DNA from: Clostridium gelidum
GTDB taxonomy: Bacteria > Bacillota > Clostridia > Clostridiales > Clostridiaceae
Direction: 5' to 3'
Assembly (NCBI RefSeq): GCF_019977655.1
Contig: NZ_AP024849.1
Span: 5,977,433 to 6,041,432 of the forward strand
DNA length: 64,000 bases
Below the pieces are notes generated by a model. It searched no databases. It was not told where the DNA came from and saw only the letters and a list, made by a program, of their open reading frames with translations. Positions 26,699 to 35,340 of this stretch are shown here, piece after piece; positions within the stretch are counted from its first letter, which is position 1; the number at the start of each line of letters is the position of its first letter. The translations under genes were made by a program, and so were the position numbers.

Positions 26699-27769
26699 CT
26701 AAATCCCCCCTATTTCAACAGTACCTAATATTGCAATTTCATCATCTTTAATTGTAATATTTGTAGAACCTGAGTTGATTAATAATCTACTATAATCTTT
26801 TACTCCTTCGGAAGATAAAATTATTGAACCTAGCTTTGCATAACTCAAATTGCCCTGTTTAAAAGCTATACTTTTTAAATATTCTGTTATGTTATTTTCT
26901 ATATTTGCTTTTACAGTATTCAACGTATAATTATTAGCATCTATAGTTAATGTCACATTAATATTAATTTGTAATGGTGTAGCTGATACCGTTGTAATAG
27001 TTGCCCCTATTGGTCTGACAGATTCTATATATTTACTAACGCTATCCACTAATGCTGCATCTGCTCCTTCCTTATTAGAATTGATAATAATTACTTTTAC
27101 TGTTCCGTTACCATTCCATAAGCTGACAACTTTTGCTCCACCACATCCGTCAACTGATAATGCCCAATTCAAATAATGATTTTTATTTCCGGAGGTTGCC
27201 GGTGATTTAACTTGTAGCAAATATCTTTCTAATAAGGCTGAATCAGTTTCTTTGGCAGTTCCACCTGTGGTTGGAACTGTATTTGTAATAGAAGTAACTC
27301 CATTAATAGCAATCGGTGCTTGTATTATTGAATTTGAAGGTAAGTTGTAGCTTATTCCCTCAATTAGCGCTTGAATTTTTACTGTTGCTGTACTACTTTC
27401 TATAGTAGTTATAGCAAGTGTAGAAAACTTAAGTCCACTAGATGATTGAATTAATGTTCCAGCCGAAATAATAGTGCCATCCGCACCAGCAAAAGTTATT
27501 GTTCCATTTGCTAAAGTTCCAGCTTTTCTGCTTATTCCAACTTCGCTACATCTTAATTCTAATTGAGTAGAATATCCATTAGCTGCTGCTGTTGATGCAA
27601 AAGCCATATTCAAAATTTTATCCATATTAATATAAGCTGTCGCAATTTCTTTCCCTGTCGGTATTATTGCATCATAAATAAAAGAACCTTCTGACCTGTC
27701 TATATCAGAAGGTACATTGTCAAACATTCTATTTTCTATTATTGTTTCTGTGTTAGTCTCCCTAAACAT
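26699..27769 (-). CDS. Baseplate J/gp47-family wedge protein, XkdT-like
   Basis: This 356-residue protein is the gp6/gpJ-type wedge that forms the baseplate rim. The N-terminus carries the family pattern NVPSDIDRSEGSFIYDAIIPTG and the middle contains GISRKAGTLANGTITF. The C-terminal half has SPATSGNKNHYLNWALSVDGCGGAKV, the family's fold signature (landmarks only). The length is normal. It overlaps the preceding xkdS-like gene by 8 bases and abuts the xkdU-like gene. Together with sheath and tube it marks the locus as a contractile tail. Confidence 0.93.
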   Translation of the reverse strand: MFRETNTETIIENRMFDNVPSDIDRSEGSFIYDAIIPTGKEIATAYINMDKILNMAFASTAAANGYSTQLELRCSEVGISRKAGTLANGTITFAGADGTIISAGTLIQSSSGLKFSTLAITTIESSTATVKIQALIEGISYNLPSNSIIQAPIAINGVTSITNTVPTTGGTAKETDSALLERYLLQVKSPATSGNKNHYLNWALSVDGCGGAKVVSLWNGNGTVKVIIINSNKEGADAALVDSVSKYIESVRPIGATITTVSATPLQININVTLTIDANNYTLNTVKANIENNITEYLKSIAFKQGNLSYAKLGSIILSSEGVKDYSRLLINSGSTNITIKDDEIAILGTVEIGGI

Positions 27770-28181
27770 TAGTTATTGTCACCTCCCCTTGATCTGTTAG
27801 TGCTGTAAAACTTATTGTTAAAATATCTTTTGTTGTGTTAACTGAAAAGTTGTTCATGCCTGTTATATGAGTATTAATACTTATACATTCCCAAACTATC
27901 CTTTTAGATTCGCTTTCTATCAATGAAATTGATAGTCTTGTACCAACTAAACTGTCTAAATTACTTCCATAGTCTGTTGAATAAGCTGCATATATGCTGT
28001 TAGGTGTTTTAAGTGCTTTCCTTATCCAAACTTTTAAAGCTTCCTTTCCTGTTACAATTTGAAATTTACCATCAACTAATAAAAAATCATTATTATCAAA
28101 ATCCCAAGCAAATTCTTTAGGGACAGTAATTGTAGTTTCAGTTGTTGGAAATGATCCTACTGTTGTGATTAAATCCACCAT
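27762..28181 (-). CDS. Baseplate protein, XkdS/DUF2634 (gp25-like)
   Basis: This 139-residue protein is the small gp25-like baseplate component: ETTITVPKEFAWDFDNNDFLLVDGKFQIVTGKEALKVWIRKAL (landmarks only) and a central YAAYSTDYGSNLDSLVG are typical of DUF2634/XkdS. It nucleates sheath assembly in related systems. It overlaps both neighbours, by 1 base upstream and 8 bases downstream, indicating translational coupling. Confidence 0.88.
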   Translation of the reverse strand: MVDLITTVGSFPTTETTITVPKEFAWDFDNNDFLLVDGKFQIVTGKEALKVWIRKALKTPNSIYAAYSTDYGSNLDSLVGTRLSISLIESESKRIVWECISINTHITGMNNFSVNTTKDILTISFTALTDQGEVTITNV

Positions 28182-28498
28182 TAAATACTCACCACCTTAC
28201 ATAATATAATCCATGTTTGAAGATCCGCGGTTGGCATAATTGCCACTCTATCATTTTCTTTTAATGAATCTATTGTAGTTATTTTAGTTCCTGCCCCATC
28301 TGTTATTAAAATACCTCTTGAATATCCTTGTAATAAATAATCTGCAATATAAATATCATCAGTATATAATTGCAGATTTTTTGTTTCTATTATTAGGTTT
28401 GGGGGTGGTGATATAACTTTACCTATACAAATACTTGGTGGATTATCTTTTGAGCCTTCTTTTCTTGCTGCATTTAAAATTTTTATATATGGGTTCAT
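28181..28498 (-). CDS. XkdR/DUF2577-family tail protein
   Basis: This 105-residue protein matches DUF2577: NPYIKILNAARKEGSKDNPPS, the central ICIGKVISPPPNLIIE and the terminal DRVAIMPTADLQTWIILCKVV (landmarks only). In PBSX-like loci it lies between the XkdQ and XkdS genes, as here, and is thought to be a baseplate hub or spike-associated component. It overlaps the next gene by 1 base. Confidence 0.87.
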   Translation of the reverse strand: MNPYIKILNAARKEGSKDNPPSICIGKVISPPPNLIIETKNLQLYTDDIYIADYLLQGYSRGILITDGAGTKITTIDSLKENDRVAIMPTADLQTWIILCKVVSI

Positions 28499-29503
28499 TT
28501 AACTATCTCCCCCTTGTAAATCCATTTTATTAGTTAAGCTTACTGTAAGTTTCATTGTATATTTTCCAGTTCCACAATCCCAAGTATGAGTATCCTCATT
28601 AATATATAATGTGCAATCACTCAATATATCCAAATACCATATTTTACCTTTTAATGCATAGCCCGTTATACAATCTGAACTGCCTATTGCATCTATTGAT
28701 ATTTCGTCTGAAAAACCACATAATTTATTATTTGCTACTGTTATAGCATCCTTATCGTCTTCTTTTTCATAAGTTGTCTGTAATGTTCCGTAGCTATCTT
28801 TTAACCCTGAATATTCTACTGAATCTAAGTAATTACCATCACTATCAAATATTTGTACTTTATTAATCATGCTTTCGATACTATCTTTATAAGTCATTCC
28901 TAGCATTGTATTATTATAAGTATCTGTTTTGCTCGATTGAAGTACATAATCTGAAAGAACTTGTCCTTTTTCAATAACATTAAACTTATCTGATTGCATC
29001 ATAGGAATATATTGTTTCCCATTTTGTTTACTGACTTGGGTATAGCATTGCATTACTATATTGTAATAACTCGTGTTAGGGCATACTCTATTTATAGGTA
29101 TTCCAGTAGCAACTATGTTCCCAGCTAATACATTAACCTCACTGCATGCCTTTACTGCTACATCTTCCGGTGTCATATTCTTAATATTCATGCTAGTTGA
29201 TGAGCTCATTATAAACCTCATGTAGTCAATGCAATTGAATGTTTCCTCTTGGCCTGAACTATTTAATGTTCTATCAATAACTTGTCCTCTGAATAGTTCT
29301 TTTGTTCCATCTTCAACAATACTTATTAATGTTCCTGGTCCTATTTGAACTCTTGGCTGATTATTATCACTTAATGAATAAATCATACTGAATGAGCATT
29401 TTCTTGCTGGCTGATCTACTGATGCAGACAATTCAACACTTTTGCATACTGGGGTTATATCTGTTAAATTCCAACCATCATATAAGCTATATATTCTAAT
29501 CAT
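28499..29503 (-). CDS. Baseplate hub protein, XkdQ/YqbQ family
   Basis: This 334-residue protein belongs to the XkdQ/YqbQ hub family, comparable to gp27/gpD. Landmarks are the N-terminal WNLTDITPVCKSVELSASVDQ, the middle IDRTLNSSGQEETFNCIDYM and the C-terminal KMDLQGGDS. The hub connects the tube to the spike. It overlaps the preceding gene by 4 bases (ATGA-type coupling) and abuts the DUF2577 gene. Confidence 0.9.
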   Translation of the reverse strand: MIRIYSLYDGWNLTDITPVCKSVELSASVDQPARKCSFSMIYSLSDNNQPRVQIGPGTLISIVEDGTKELFRGQVIDRTLNSSGQEETFNCIDYMRFIMSSSTSMNIKNMTPEDVAVKACSEVNVLAGNIVATGIPINRVCPNTSYYNIVMQCYTQVSKQNGKQYIPMMQSDKFNVIEKGQVLSDYVLQSSKTDTYNNTMLGMTYKDSIESMINKVQIFDSDGNYLDSVEYSGLKDSYGTLQTTYEKEDDKDAITVANNKLCGFSDEISIDAIGSSDCITGYALKGKIWYLDILSDCTLYINEDTHTWDCGTGKYTMKLTVSLTNKMDLQGGDS

Positions 29504-29979
29504 ATATTTTCACCTAATATATTATTTGAATTTGTTAAACTAAAACTTGCGCCCCATTGACCTACAATTTTTTCATTTAACTTTAAAAGCTTATATTGCT
29601 TTAAAGCTAAAGTGAAATATATATCTCCTGTCCCATCTTTTTCACCATACTCAAAGGTTTCTATCGAAAATAAATCATTAATATCTGTATCTGTAAGAAT
29701 TACTCTTATAGGCTTTTTGCTTTTTCTCCACGCCTCTATTTGTGCTACACATTCAAATGGTGTCGGAATATTAGAATATGCACAAAAATTATATTCTTGG
29801 GCAGGAAAAAAGCTTTCAAAAGATATTTCTGAAAGCTTTGAATCTCCGAGTATATTTACCTCTCCTACAGACTCAACATTAATTACTGTATTGTTATTAC
29901 CTAATTTAAGTGAATAACTAGATGGTGGTACAGGTAATTGTAGCCATGTATTCTCTTGATTAAACCAAAATTCTATCAT
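29500..29979 (-). CDS. XkdP-like hub-adjacent tail protein without a LysM domain
   Basis: This 159-residue protein matches the N-terminal domain of XkdP-family proteins: FWFNQENTWLQLPVPPSSY, then VGEVNILGDSKLSEISFESFFP and the KSKKPIRVILTDTDIND segment. Family members usually end in a LysM peptidoglycan-binding domain of about 45 residues; here the protein stops soon after YFTLALKQYKLLKL. The missing LysM may be real or may reflect a subfamily. It follows the tape measure gene by 13 bases and overlaps the xkdQ-like gene by 4. Confidence 0.85.
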   Translation of the reverse strand: MIEFWFNQENTWLQLPVPPSSYSLKLGNNNTVINVESVGEVNILGDSKLSEISFESFFPAQEYNFCAYSNIPTPFECVAQIEAWRKSKKPIRVILTDTDINDLFSIETFEYGEKDGTGDIYFTLALKQYKLLKLNEKIVGQWGASFSLTNSNNILGENI

Positions 29980-29992
29980 TTTTAATTACCTC

Positions 29993-32419
29993 CTAACCCA
30001 TTCCAAGTGCTGTTTGACTTAACTTATTTGCAAGAGCTGTTGCAATTTTATCTATATCGCCTTCTTCTCTAATTATTATAGAATCAGCAAGTTTTGCTAT
30101 TGTTATTGCAAAACCATTTTGCGCACCATCATCCTTGCCAGTACTTGCAGCACCTTTAGCTCCTGGGCTTCCTGATTTACTTCCTCCAGATAAATTCTTA
30201 TTTACATTAGTTTTTATTCCAACTGAAAGATCTTTAACCGGATCAGTTACTAAATGAGTATTAACCTTGATTCCAGTTCCCATACCTTTCATAAAATCTG
30301 GCATCCAAGTTTCGTAATCTGTAAGAGGACCTTGATCTGGTACCGAGAAGTGAAGGAAGGATCTTATTTTATCTGCTACACCTTTAACTGCATCTTCAAT
30401 GTAACTAACTGCTCCTTTTATTCCATCTACAATACCCATTATCATATCTTTTCCCCAATTAAGTGCAGTTTTACCCACATCCTTAAATACTGTGCCTATA
30501 GCTGTTATAACATTTTTTACAATATCCACAGCTCCATTAAATACTGTTCCTACAGTACTTTTTATAGTGTTCCATGCTCCTGACCAATCTCCATTTATAA
30601 TTTGCATTACAGTTTTAATAACTCCTGTAACTACACTAAGCACAGTTGAAATTACTGTTTTTATATTATTAAAAGCTGCACCTACAACTGTTTTTATAGT
30701 TTGTCCATGCGCATTCCAAAAAGTTGTTAGTCCTCCTAAAACTGTAGTTATAACATTTTTAATAGCTGTCATAACTGTTGTTATGGTTTGTTTTATAAGT
30801 GGCCAGTTAGACATTACAAAGCTTATTAACTTTCCAAAGATTTGAATCGCAAATGTTAATACTGGCTTTAAAACTGAATTCCAAACTGATTGAATTCCTT
30901 TAAATACATTTTGAATAGTATTTTGAATTTGTGGCATATGTGCTTTAATAAATTCTACTAAGGATTTAACTACTGTAGTTATTAGTTTTATAGTATTGGT
31001 TACAACTGCACCAACTTTTGGTCCAAATAAATTTGTAAATAAAGCACCTATTCCTTGAGCGGCACTTCCTGTTTTCTTAAATACATCAATTGCAGATTTT
31101 ACAGCACCTGAAATTTTATTAAATACTCCCATAACTATATCTCTTATTCCACCAAAATTTGTAGCAAATGCAACTGCGAGTAATGCAACTACTCCAATTA
31201 TTATTTTAAGAGGTAATGGCAACCCAGTAAATATACTAAAAGCACCAGATAAAGATGAAAAACACTTTGAGACTACACCTTTAAATTTTTCAAAACATCC
31301 ACCTAAACTCTGTAATGGTCCAGATACAGAAGGAGTTAACGCCCCAACCTTTCCCATTGATTGTTTAGCTATATTCAAGACACTAGACACTTTACCTCCA
31401 GCTGATTGTGCAGTCTTTGATGCCTTAGAGCTTTTATTTGATTTAGTAATTTTTTGAGCTACTTCGGCAGACCTTTTTCCTATACCACCAATAGATTTTT
31501 TGACCAAATCATTATCTTTAAAAGTTTTAAACAAATCTGATACAGTACTTTTTACATTTCCAATCTCATCTTTCGCATTTTTAAAATTAGTTGCCATATC
31601 TTCAACCGTTTTTGGTACATTAGATATTGATTTAACTACACCTTTAGCTTTCTCTCCAATATTTTCAAGAGATCTTTCCCCGGTGTTATTTGTAAATGCT
31701 TGCATTAAATTAGAAACAGACGTTCTTACATTTCCTACTGCATCTTTTGTATCATTAAAGCTGTTTTTAACTTTACCTACTGATTCTGATGCTTTAGATA
31801 TTGCTTGTACACTTTCTGATGCTTTTAAACCTATTGGTGCTAAACCTTCTATTGCCTTTTTAGTTTTCTGAACTCCATCAACAACTTTTCCAATTGATTG
31901 TCCTCCTGCATTCAAGACTCCTTGGCCTTTACCTCCATTTGATTTAGGAAATTTTTGAGATACTTTGGAAGCCTGTTTTCCTATAAAATTAATAGACTTT
32001 TTACCCAAATCTGTACTTGCAAAAGTCTTATACAAATTTGATGCAGTGTTTTTTAAATTTTCAATCTCAGCTTTTGTATTTTTAAAATTAGTTTTCATAT
32101 CGTTAACTGTTTTTGATACATTAGATATTGATTTAACTACATCATTAGCTTTCTCTCCAATATTTTCAAAAGATCTTTCTCCAGTATTATCTGTACATGC
32201 TTGTATAAAATTAGAAACAGCTGATGTTGTACTTCCTATTGCATCTCTTGTACCTTTAACGTTACTTTCAAGCTTATTTACTGATTCTGCTGCTTTAGAT
32301 ATTGCTTGCACACTTTCTGATGCTTTTGAAGCTACAGGTGATAAACTATCAATTGCTTTTTGTGCTTTTTGTGCTCCATCAACAACTTTTAATAATGTTG
32401 AATCTAGTTCAAATGACAT
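29993..32419 (-). CDS. Tape measure protein with an internal tandem duplication
   Basis: This 808-residue protein sets tail length. It is helical, rich in Ser, Lys and Val, with a hydrophobic stretch near residues 405-425 (LKIIIGVVALLAVAFATNF) and a C-terminal region typical of XkdO-like tape measures (DWSGAWNTIKSTVGTVFNGAVD). Residues about 12-161 and 179-328 are copies of each other (SESVQAISKA, NNTGERSLENIGEKA and others recur with a period of about 167 residues). Its start codon overlaps the stop codon of the frameshifted chaperone extension (TAATG). The rule of roughly 1.5 angstrom per residue would give a tail of about 120 nm, an inference. Confidence 0.9.
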   Translation of the reverse strand: MSFELDSTLLKVVDGAQKAQKAIDSLSPVASKASESVQAISKAAESVNKLESNVKGTRDAIGSTTSAVSNFIQACTDNTGERSFENIGEKANDVVKSISNVSKTVNDMKTNFKNTKAEIENLKNTASNLYKTFASTDLGKKSINFIGKQASKVSQKFPKSNGGKGQGVLNAGGQSIGKVVDGVQKTKKAIEGLAPIGLKASESVQAISKASESVGKVKNSFNDTKDAVGNVRTSVSNLMQAFTNNTGERSLENIGEKAKGVVKSISNVPKTVEDMATNFKNAKDEIGNVKSTVSDLFKTFKDNDLVKKSIGGIGKRSAEVAQKITKSNKSSKASKTAQSAGGKVSSVLNIAKQSMGKVGALTPSVSGPLQSLGGCFEKFKGVVSKCFSSLSGAFSIFTGLPLPLKIIIGVVALLAVAFATNFGGIRDIVMGVFNKISGAVKSAIDVFKKTGSAAQGIGALFTNLFGPKVGAVVTNTIKLITTVVKSLVEFIKAHMPQIQNTIQNVFKGIQSVWNSVLKPVLTFAIQIFGKLISFVMSNWPLIKQTITTVMTAIKNVITTVLGGLTTFWNAHGQTIKTVVGAAFNNIKTVISTVLSVVTGVIKTVMQIINGDWSGAWNTIKSTVGTVFNGAVDIVKNVITAIGTVFKDVGKTALNWGKDMIMGIVDGIKGAVSYIEDAVKGVADKIRSFLHFSVPDQGPLTDYETWMPDFMKGMGTGIKVNTHLVTDPVKDLSVGIKTNVNKNLSGGSKSGSPGAKGAASTGKDDGAQNGFAITIAKLADSIIIREEGDIDKIATALANKLSQTALGMG

Positions 32420-33017
32420 TAGTCATCACCTCCTGAATACAAGGCTTCCATTTGTTTCATTTTATCTTCAATTTCTTGTTCAATAAAAGCACTGATGATA
32501 ATCTTTTCTCCAAATCCCCTGTTAAACGTCTCTGCTGGCCACTTATCATGTAGTTTCCAGCAGTGATATAGAAGATTTATAGTTTCATCAGTGCTTATGA
32601 GTTTTTTATGTCTTCTTTTTTATTGGAGGTAGAATCCACTCCTGATATTTCTGTTATTGTATCTGCTAAAATATCAACTTCACCAGGTAAAAATATTTTA
32701 TTCATAAGCTCCTTTGGCGTTGGTGCTTTAAAATGTTTCATAAGCTCCTCTGATCTAAGTTCAGAAACCCCAGTAAGAACTGTTTCTATTTTTGCTTGTG
32801 CTGTAGCAAATCCTTGTATATTTCCTTTCTTATCTACTTGCAATACTCTCTCTTGAATTTCATTATATCTTTCCATTGAAATAGCATTACATGTAAATGT
32901 AATTTCAGCATTTCCAAGTTTAGCAAGTTTAAGTTTTACCTCTTTTGATGGCACCTCAATTTTACCAGCATCTATTTTTAATAATTGTTCAACTAAATTC
33001 ATAATATCCATCTCCAT
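32419..33017 (-). CDS. Tail assembly chaperone G-T fusion made by -1 frameshift
   Basis: The 140-codon frame at 32595-33017 (XkdN-like) ends at TAA 32595-32597. In the -1 frame, from 32601 to the TAA at 32419-32421, lies a coding-like 60-residue extension with LLYHCWKLHDKWP and GFGEKIIISAFIEQEIE, which resembles the T part of phage chaperones. A canonical slippery heptamer A AAA AAC (32601-32607) sits in the correct phase just before the stop. The predicted fusion is 199 residues. The extension overlaps the tape measure start, as in other contractile phages. Known biology: a small fraction of ribosomes shift and the fusion chaperones the tape measure. Confidence 0.8.
32595..33017 (-). CDS. 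Tail assembly chaperone (XkdN-like), unshifted product
   Basis: The 140-residue protein starts MEMDIMNLVEQLLKIDAGKIEVPSKEV (landmarks only) and belongs to the XkdN/gpG group that wraps the tape measure during tail assembly. The C-terminal Ser/Lys/Asn-rich tail ends at the frameshift site. It lies between the tube gene (separated by 80 bases that contain a terminator) and the tape measure gene. ATG at 33017 may alternatively be the second Met (33011); the spacing to the GAAATGGAGATG purine tract is ambiguous. Confidence 0.85.
   Translation of the reverse strand: MEMDIMNLVEQLLKIDAGKIEVPSKEVKLKLAKLGNAEITFTCNAISMERYNEIQERVLQVDKKGNIQGFATAQAKIETVLTGVSELRSEELMKHFKAPTPKELMNKIFLPGEVDILADTITEISGVDSTSNKKEDIKNS
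32601..32607 (-). promoter_or_regulatory. Slippery heptamer A AAA AAC for -1 frameshifting
   Basis: On the minus strand ATA AAA AAC TCA TAA reads in the zero frame, so the heptamer has the X XXY YYZ phase, with the zero-frame stop two codons later. Shifting gives CTC ATA AGC and the conserved extension. Confidence 0.75.
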
Positions 33018-33035
33018 TTCTTATAATTAGGCTAA

Positions 33036-33067
33036 ATTAAAAACCCCACTTTAACCATGGGGTTTTT
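33036..33067 (-). terminator. Intrinsic terminator between tube and chaperone genes
   Basis: On the minus strand the stem AAAAACCCC / GGGGTTTTT has an ATGGTTAAAGT loop and a T-rich tail. It lies inside the structural operon, where it could set the tube-to-chaperone expression ratio or be bypassed. Confidence 0.8.
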
Positions 33068-33097
33068 AGCAAACTGACAAAGTCTATTTAATCTTTT

Positions 33098-33529
33098 TTA
33101 TTGTGGTTCTATTATATCTAAGAAATCATATCCCGAGAAAGTAAATGGAAGTGTTTCCTCAACATTCTTCTTAACTTCCCAATCTGCTACTGTTAATTCA
33201 TCAAATGTAACATCTTTAAGTACTACTCTTTCAGCTCCTAATGCATCTGGATCAGCTAATTTAGATATGATCGTACACACTGTTTGCTTCCCTTGTTTAA
33301 TATTATCCTTTAATAAAATACTCATTCTTGAAGTAACATGATGTAATTTTAATGTTCCTTTCCCTTCTATACCAGTTATTTTACTTCTCTTCCATAAATC
33401 TCTTGTAAAATTGACATCTACCTTTGTTAAAGTAACTTTTGCTTGAAGCGCTGAAACCTCTGAAACATATTGTCCATCAATCCAAACCTCTCCCCATGTT
33501 CCGTTTATAACATTTTTTGCTTGTTGCAT
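33098..33529 (-). CDS. Tail tube protein, XkdM/DUF2001 family
   Basis: This 143-residue protein forms the inner tube. It matches DUF2001/XkdM: AKNVINGTWGEVWIDGQYVSEV at the N-terminus, TRDLWKRSKITGIEGKGTLKLHHVTSRM in the middle and LPFTFSGYDFLDIIEPQ at the end (landmarks only). It follows the sheath gene by 12 bases. In all contractile systems sheath and tube are adjacent and highly expressed; here a terminator directly downstream could give them more transcript than the later genes. Confidence 0.93.
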   Translation of the reverse strand: MQQAKNVINGTWGEVWIDGQYVSEVSALQAKVTLTKVDVNFTRDLWKRSKITGIEGKGTLKLHHVTSRMSILLKDNIKQGKQTVCTIISKLADPDALGAERVVLKDVTFDELTVADWEVKKNVEETLPFTFSGYDFLDIIEPQ

Positions 33530-33541
33530 TACAATTTCCCC

Positions 33542-34663
33542 CTATATATATATTTGAAATTTAATATCTTCAATTGCATCTAAGATAACTGCTTGTCCTC
33601 TAAGAAATACTTGAGAACCAGTATTACTTTCTTTTAGTTCTCGATCTTTTAGAGCTGAGATATCTGTTCCTTGACTCTTTAAGTAAACCTTTTGTGCATC
33701 TAAATCAATTTCAGCTTTATTTTGTCCATCAATACTGCTATCAAGTAATCCATCTAGTTCTAATCCTTCAAAATATCCATTAATAGCAGCAATAAGTAAA
33801 CATTTATGATCATAATCATTTGGATATTTGCCTATATAATTATCCTCAGCAGTTGCCTTAATATCACCATGTATTAAATCCATAATGTCTACGATCTTAA
33901 TTTTCTTAAAATCATCACCTCTATTTTCAATTGTAGTTACAAAGCTGTTTACTGCTCTATCAATCTTTACTTTGGTTCCATCATTAACTAGAATTAATTT
34001 ACCTGCATCAATTGCTTCATCTCTTTCTTCTTTCTTTAAATGTGGAACATCAATTACTTCTGCAAGTGGTGCAAATGTGGCACTAATAGTTAATGGTGTT
34101 CCTGCTAGCATTCCAGCAATCCTTGAACAATATTCTGCTGCAGTATAAGTTTTACTCGCTGTCTTAATATCATCCGTACTAAAGTTTATTATTCCTTCAT
34201 TATCTGCTGGGCAATGTGGAAGTACTGCTTTAACTTTAATATCCTTAGTACTTCTTAATTGCTTAATCCAAGTAGCAAAATCTGTTGCTCTTGAAGTAAT
34301 ATTTGCCTCTGTATCAGCTTTTCCATCAGCTGCTAGGCCAATGCCTGGAATTACAACATAATCCCATTTAATAGTTTCTAAGTAACTTTGAGCTTCTGAA
34401 TAATCGGCTGAATCTACTTTCTCTATATAAGCAATTACTTGCTTTGGTGGATTTTGATATCCTATCATAGCAAGTTTTATTTGTTCCTTATTAAAAGCTG
34501 ATAATGTTTCTGGAATTTCATCTATAGTCTCCATTTTTATTGGATTACTATATGAAGATGGCATAGTATCTTTCAAAATAAGTACTACTACACCTCTTTT
34601 TCCTCTTTTAGTTGCAGTTATTCCTGCTTGCTTAAATATAATTTCTATGGATGGTTCTCCCAT
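33542..34663 (-). CDS. Contractile tail sheath protein, XkdK-like
   Basis: This 373-residue protein carries the subtilisin-like sheath fold: an N-terminal arm (IIFKQAGITATKRGKRGVVVLILKD), a central core (WDYVVIPGIGLAADGKADTEANI) and a C-terminal domain with VNSFVTTIENRGDDFKKIKIVDIMDLI and the final GSQVFLRGQAVILDAIEDIKFQIYI (landmarks only). The sheath contracts on contact and drives the tube through the target envelope. The length is nearer to the compact diffocin-type sheaths than to PBSX XkdK. It is the second gene of the structural operon. Confidence 0.93.
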   Translation of the reverse strand: MGEPSIEIIFKQAGITATKRGKRGVVVLILKDTMPSSYSNPIKMETIDEIPETLSAFNKEQIKLAMIGYQNPPKQVIAYIEKVDSADYSEAQSYLETIKWDYVVIPGIGLAADGKADTEANITSRATDFATWIKQLRSTKDIKVKAVLPHCPADNEGIINFSTDDIKTASKTYTAAEYCSRIAGMLAGTPLTISATFAPLAEVIDVPHLKKEERDEAIDAGKLILVNDGTKVKIDRAVNSFVTTIENRGDDFKKIKIVDIMDLIHGDIKATAEDNYIGKYPNDYDHKCLLIAAINGYFEGLELDGLLDSSIDGQNKAEIDLDAQKVYLKSQGTDISALKDRELKESNTGSQVFLRGQAVILDAIEDIKFQIYI

Positions 34664-34676
34664 TTGTTATTCCTCC

Positions 34677-35111
34677 TTAAATTTTAAAATTAATTTTATC
34701 TGCTTTAGGGCTTTCTGGTGTATTAAAAATTCTATCTTGTGTAAAGCCTATCTTAAGTTTTAGGTGTATTTCTGTATTTTTTGATCTACCTCTTAACTTC
34801 CTTATCTTTGCAGCTCTATCCAAAACCTTTATATATCCACCACTAAAAATTTCTCGCATTGTATCCCACACTTCATTTTCAGCAATTAAATCAACATTCA
34901 TTAACTCATCTAGTGGTGGATAATAAATAATCTTCATAGTTATGATGTTTAAATAACTATTTCTATTTAGATCCGTTTGCCTACTAGTAATGTAACGAAT
35001 AAAAAAAGAAGGTCTTATTATTTCCTTCTCTAACTTTGATACATATACTTTTGTATCTGGGAATTTCTCAACTAACATTACATTAATTGAGTTAATTAAA
35101 TCATTAATCAT
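34677..35111 (-). CDS. Tail terminator-like protein (DUF6838 type)
   Basis: This 144-residue protein opens the structural operon. It begins INDLINSINVMLVEKFP, has the FPDTKVYVSKLEKEIIRPSFFIRYI strand region and ends HLKLKIGFTQDR (landmarks only), fitting the small proteins that cap the tube and sheath at the end of tail assembly. It sits where XkdJ lies in PBSX, just upstream of the sheath gene. No head-tail connector, portal or capsid gene precedes it. AGGAGG lies 8 bases before the ATG. Confidence 0.72.
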   Translation of the reverse strand: MINDLINSINVMLVEKFPDTKVYVSKLEKEIIRPSFFIRYITSRQTDLNRNSYLNIITMKIIYYPPLDELMNVDLIAENEVWDTMREIFSGGYIKVLDRAAKIRKLRGRSKNTEIHLKLKIGFTQDRIFNTPESPKADKINFKI

Positions 35112-35300
35112 AAATTTCCTCCTATAATCGCTGTGTTTTATGTTTTTTTGTAATGTGGTTGTAACTTTTTCCTTTCGTAACTTCTGGAAATCTAATAAAT
35201 TCCTTCTGTACTTATCATTTGTCTATTTCAAACTCTGCCGCAAAAATCTCATCCCCTTCCATAAATAATTGATACATACAAATTTTTATTTTATCGCGTC

Positions 35301-35334
35301 AAAAAGAACTCCCATTACTTTAAGAGTTCTTTTT
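35301..35334 (-). terminator. Intrinsic terminator downstream of leader block B
   Basis: On the minus strand a 10-bp stem (AAAAGAACTC / GAGTTCTTTT) has a 12-base loop and T-run. It lies between leader block B and the first structural gene, so initiation in the block must read through it. Confidence 0.8.
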
Positions 35335-35340
35335 AATACT

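Noticed and set aside
35216..35275. A short minus-strand frame (MYQLFMEGDEIFAAEFEIDK) before the tail terminator gene
   Set aside because: It has a plausible peptide but no Shine-Dalgarno sequence and ends after 20 codons. It may be the end of a lost head or connector gene; not enough evidence to annotate.
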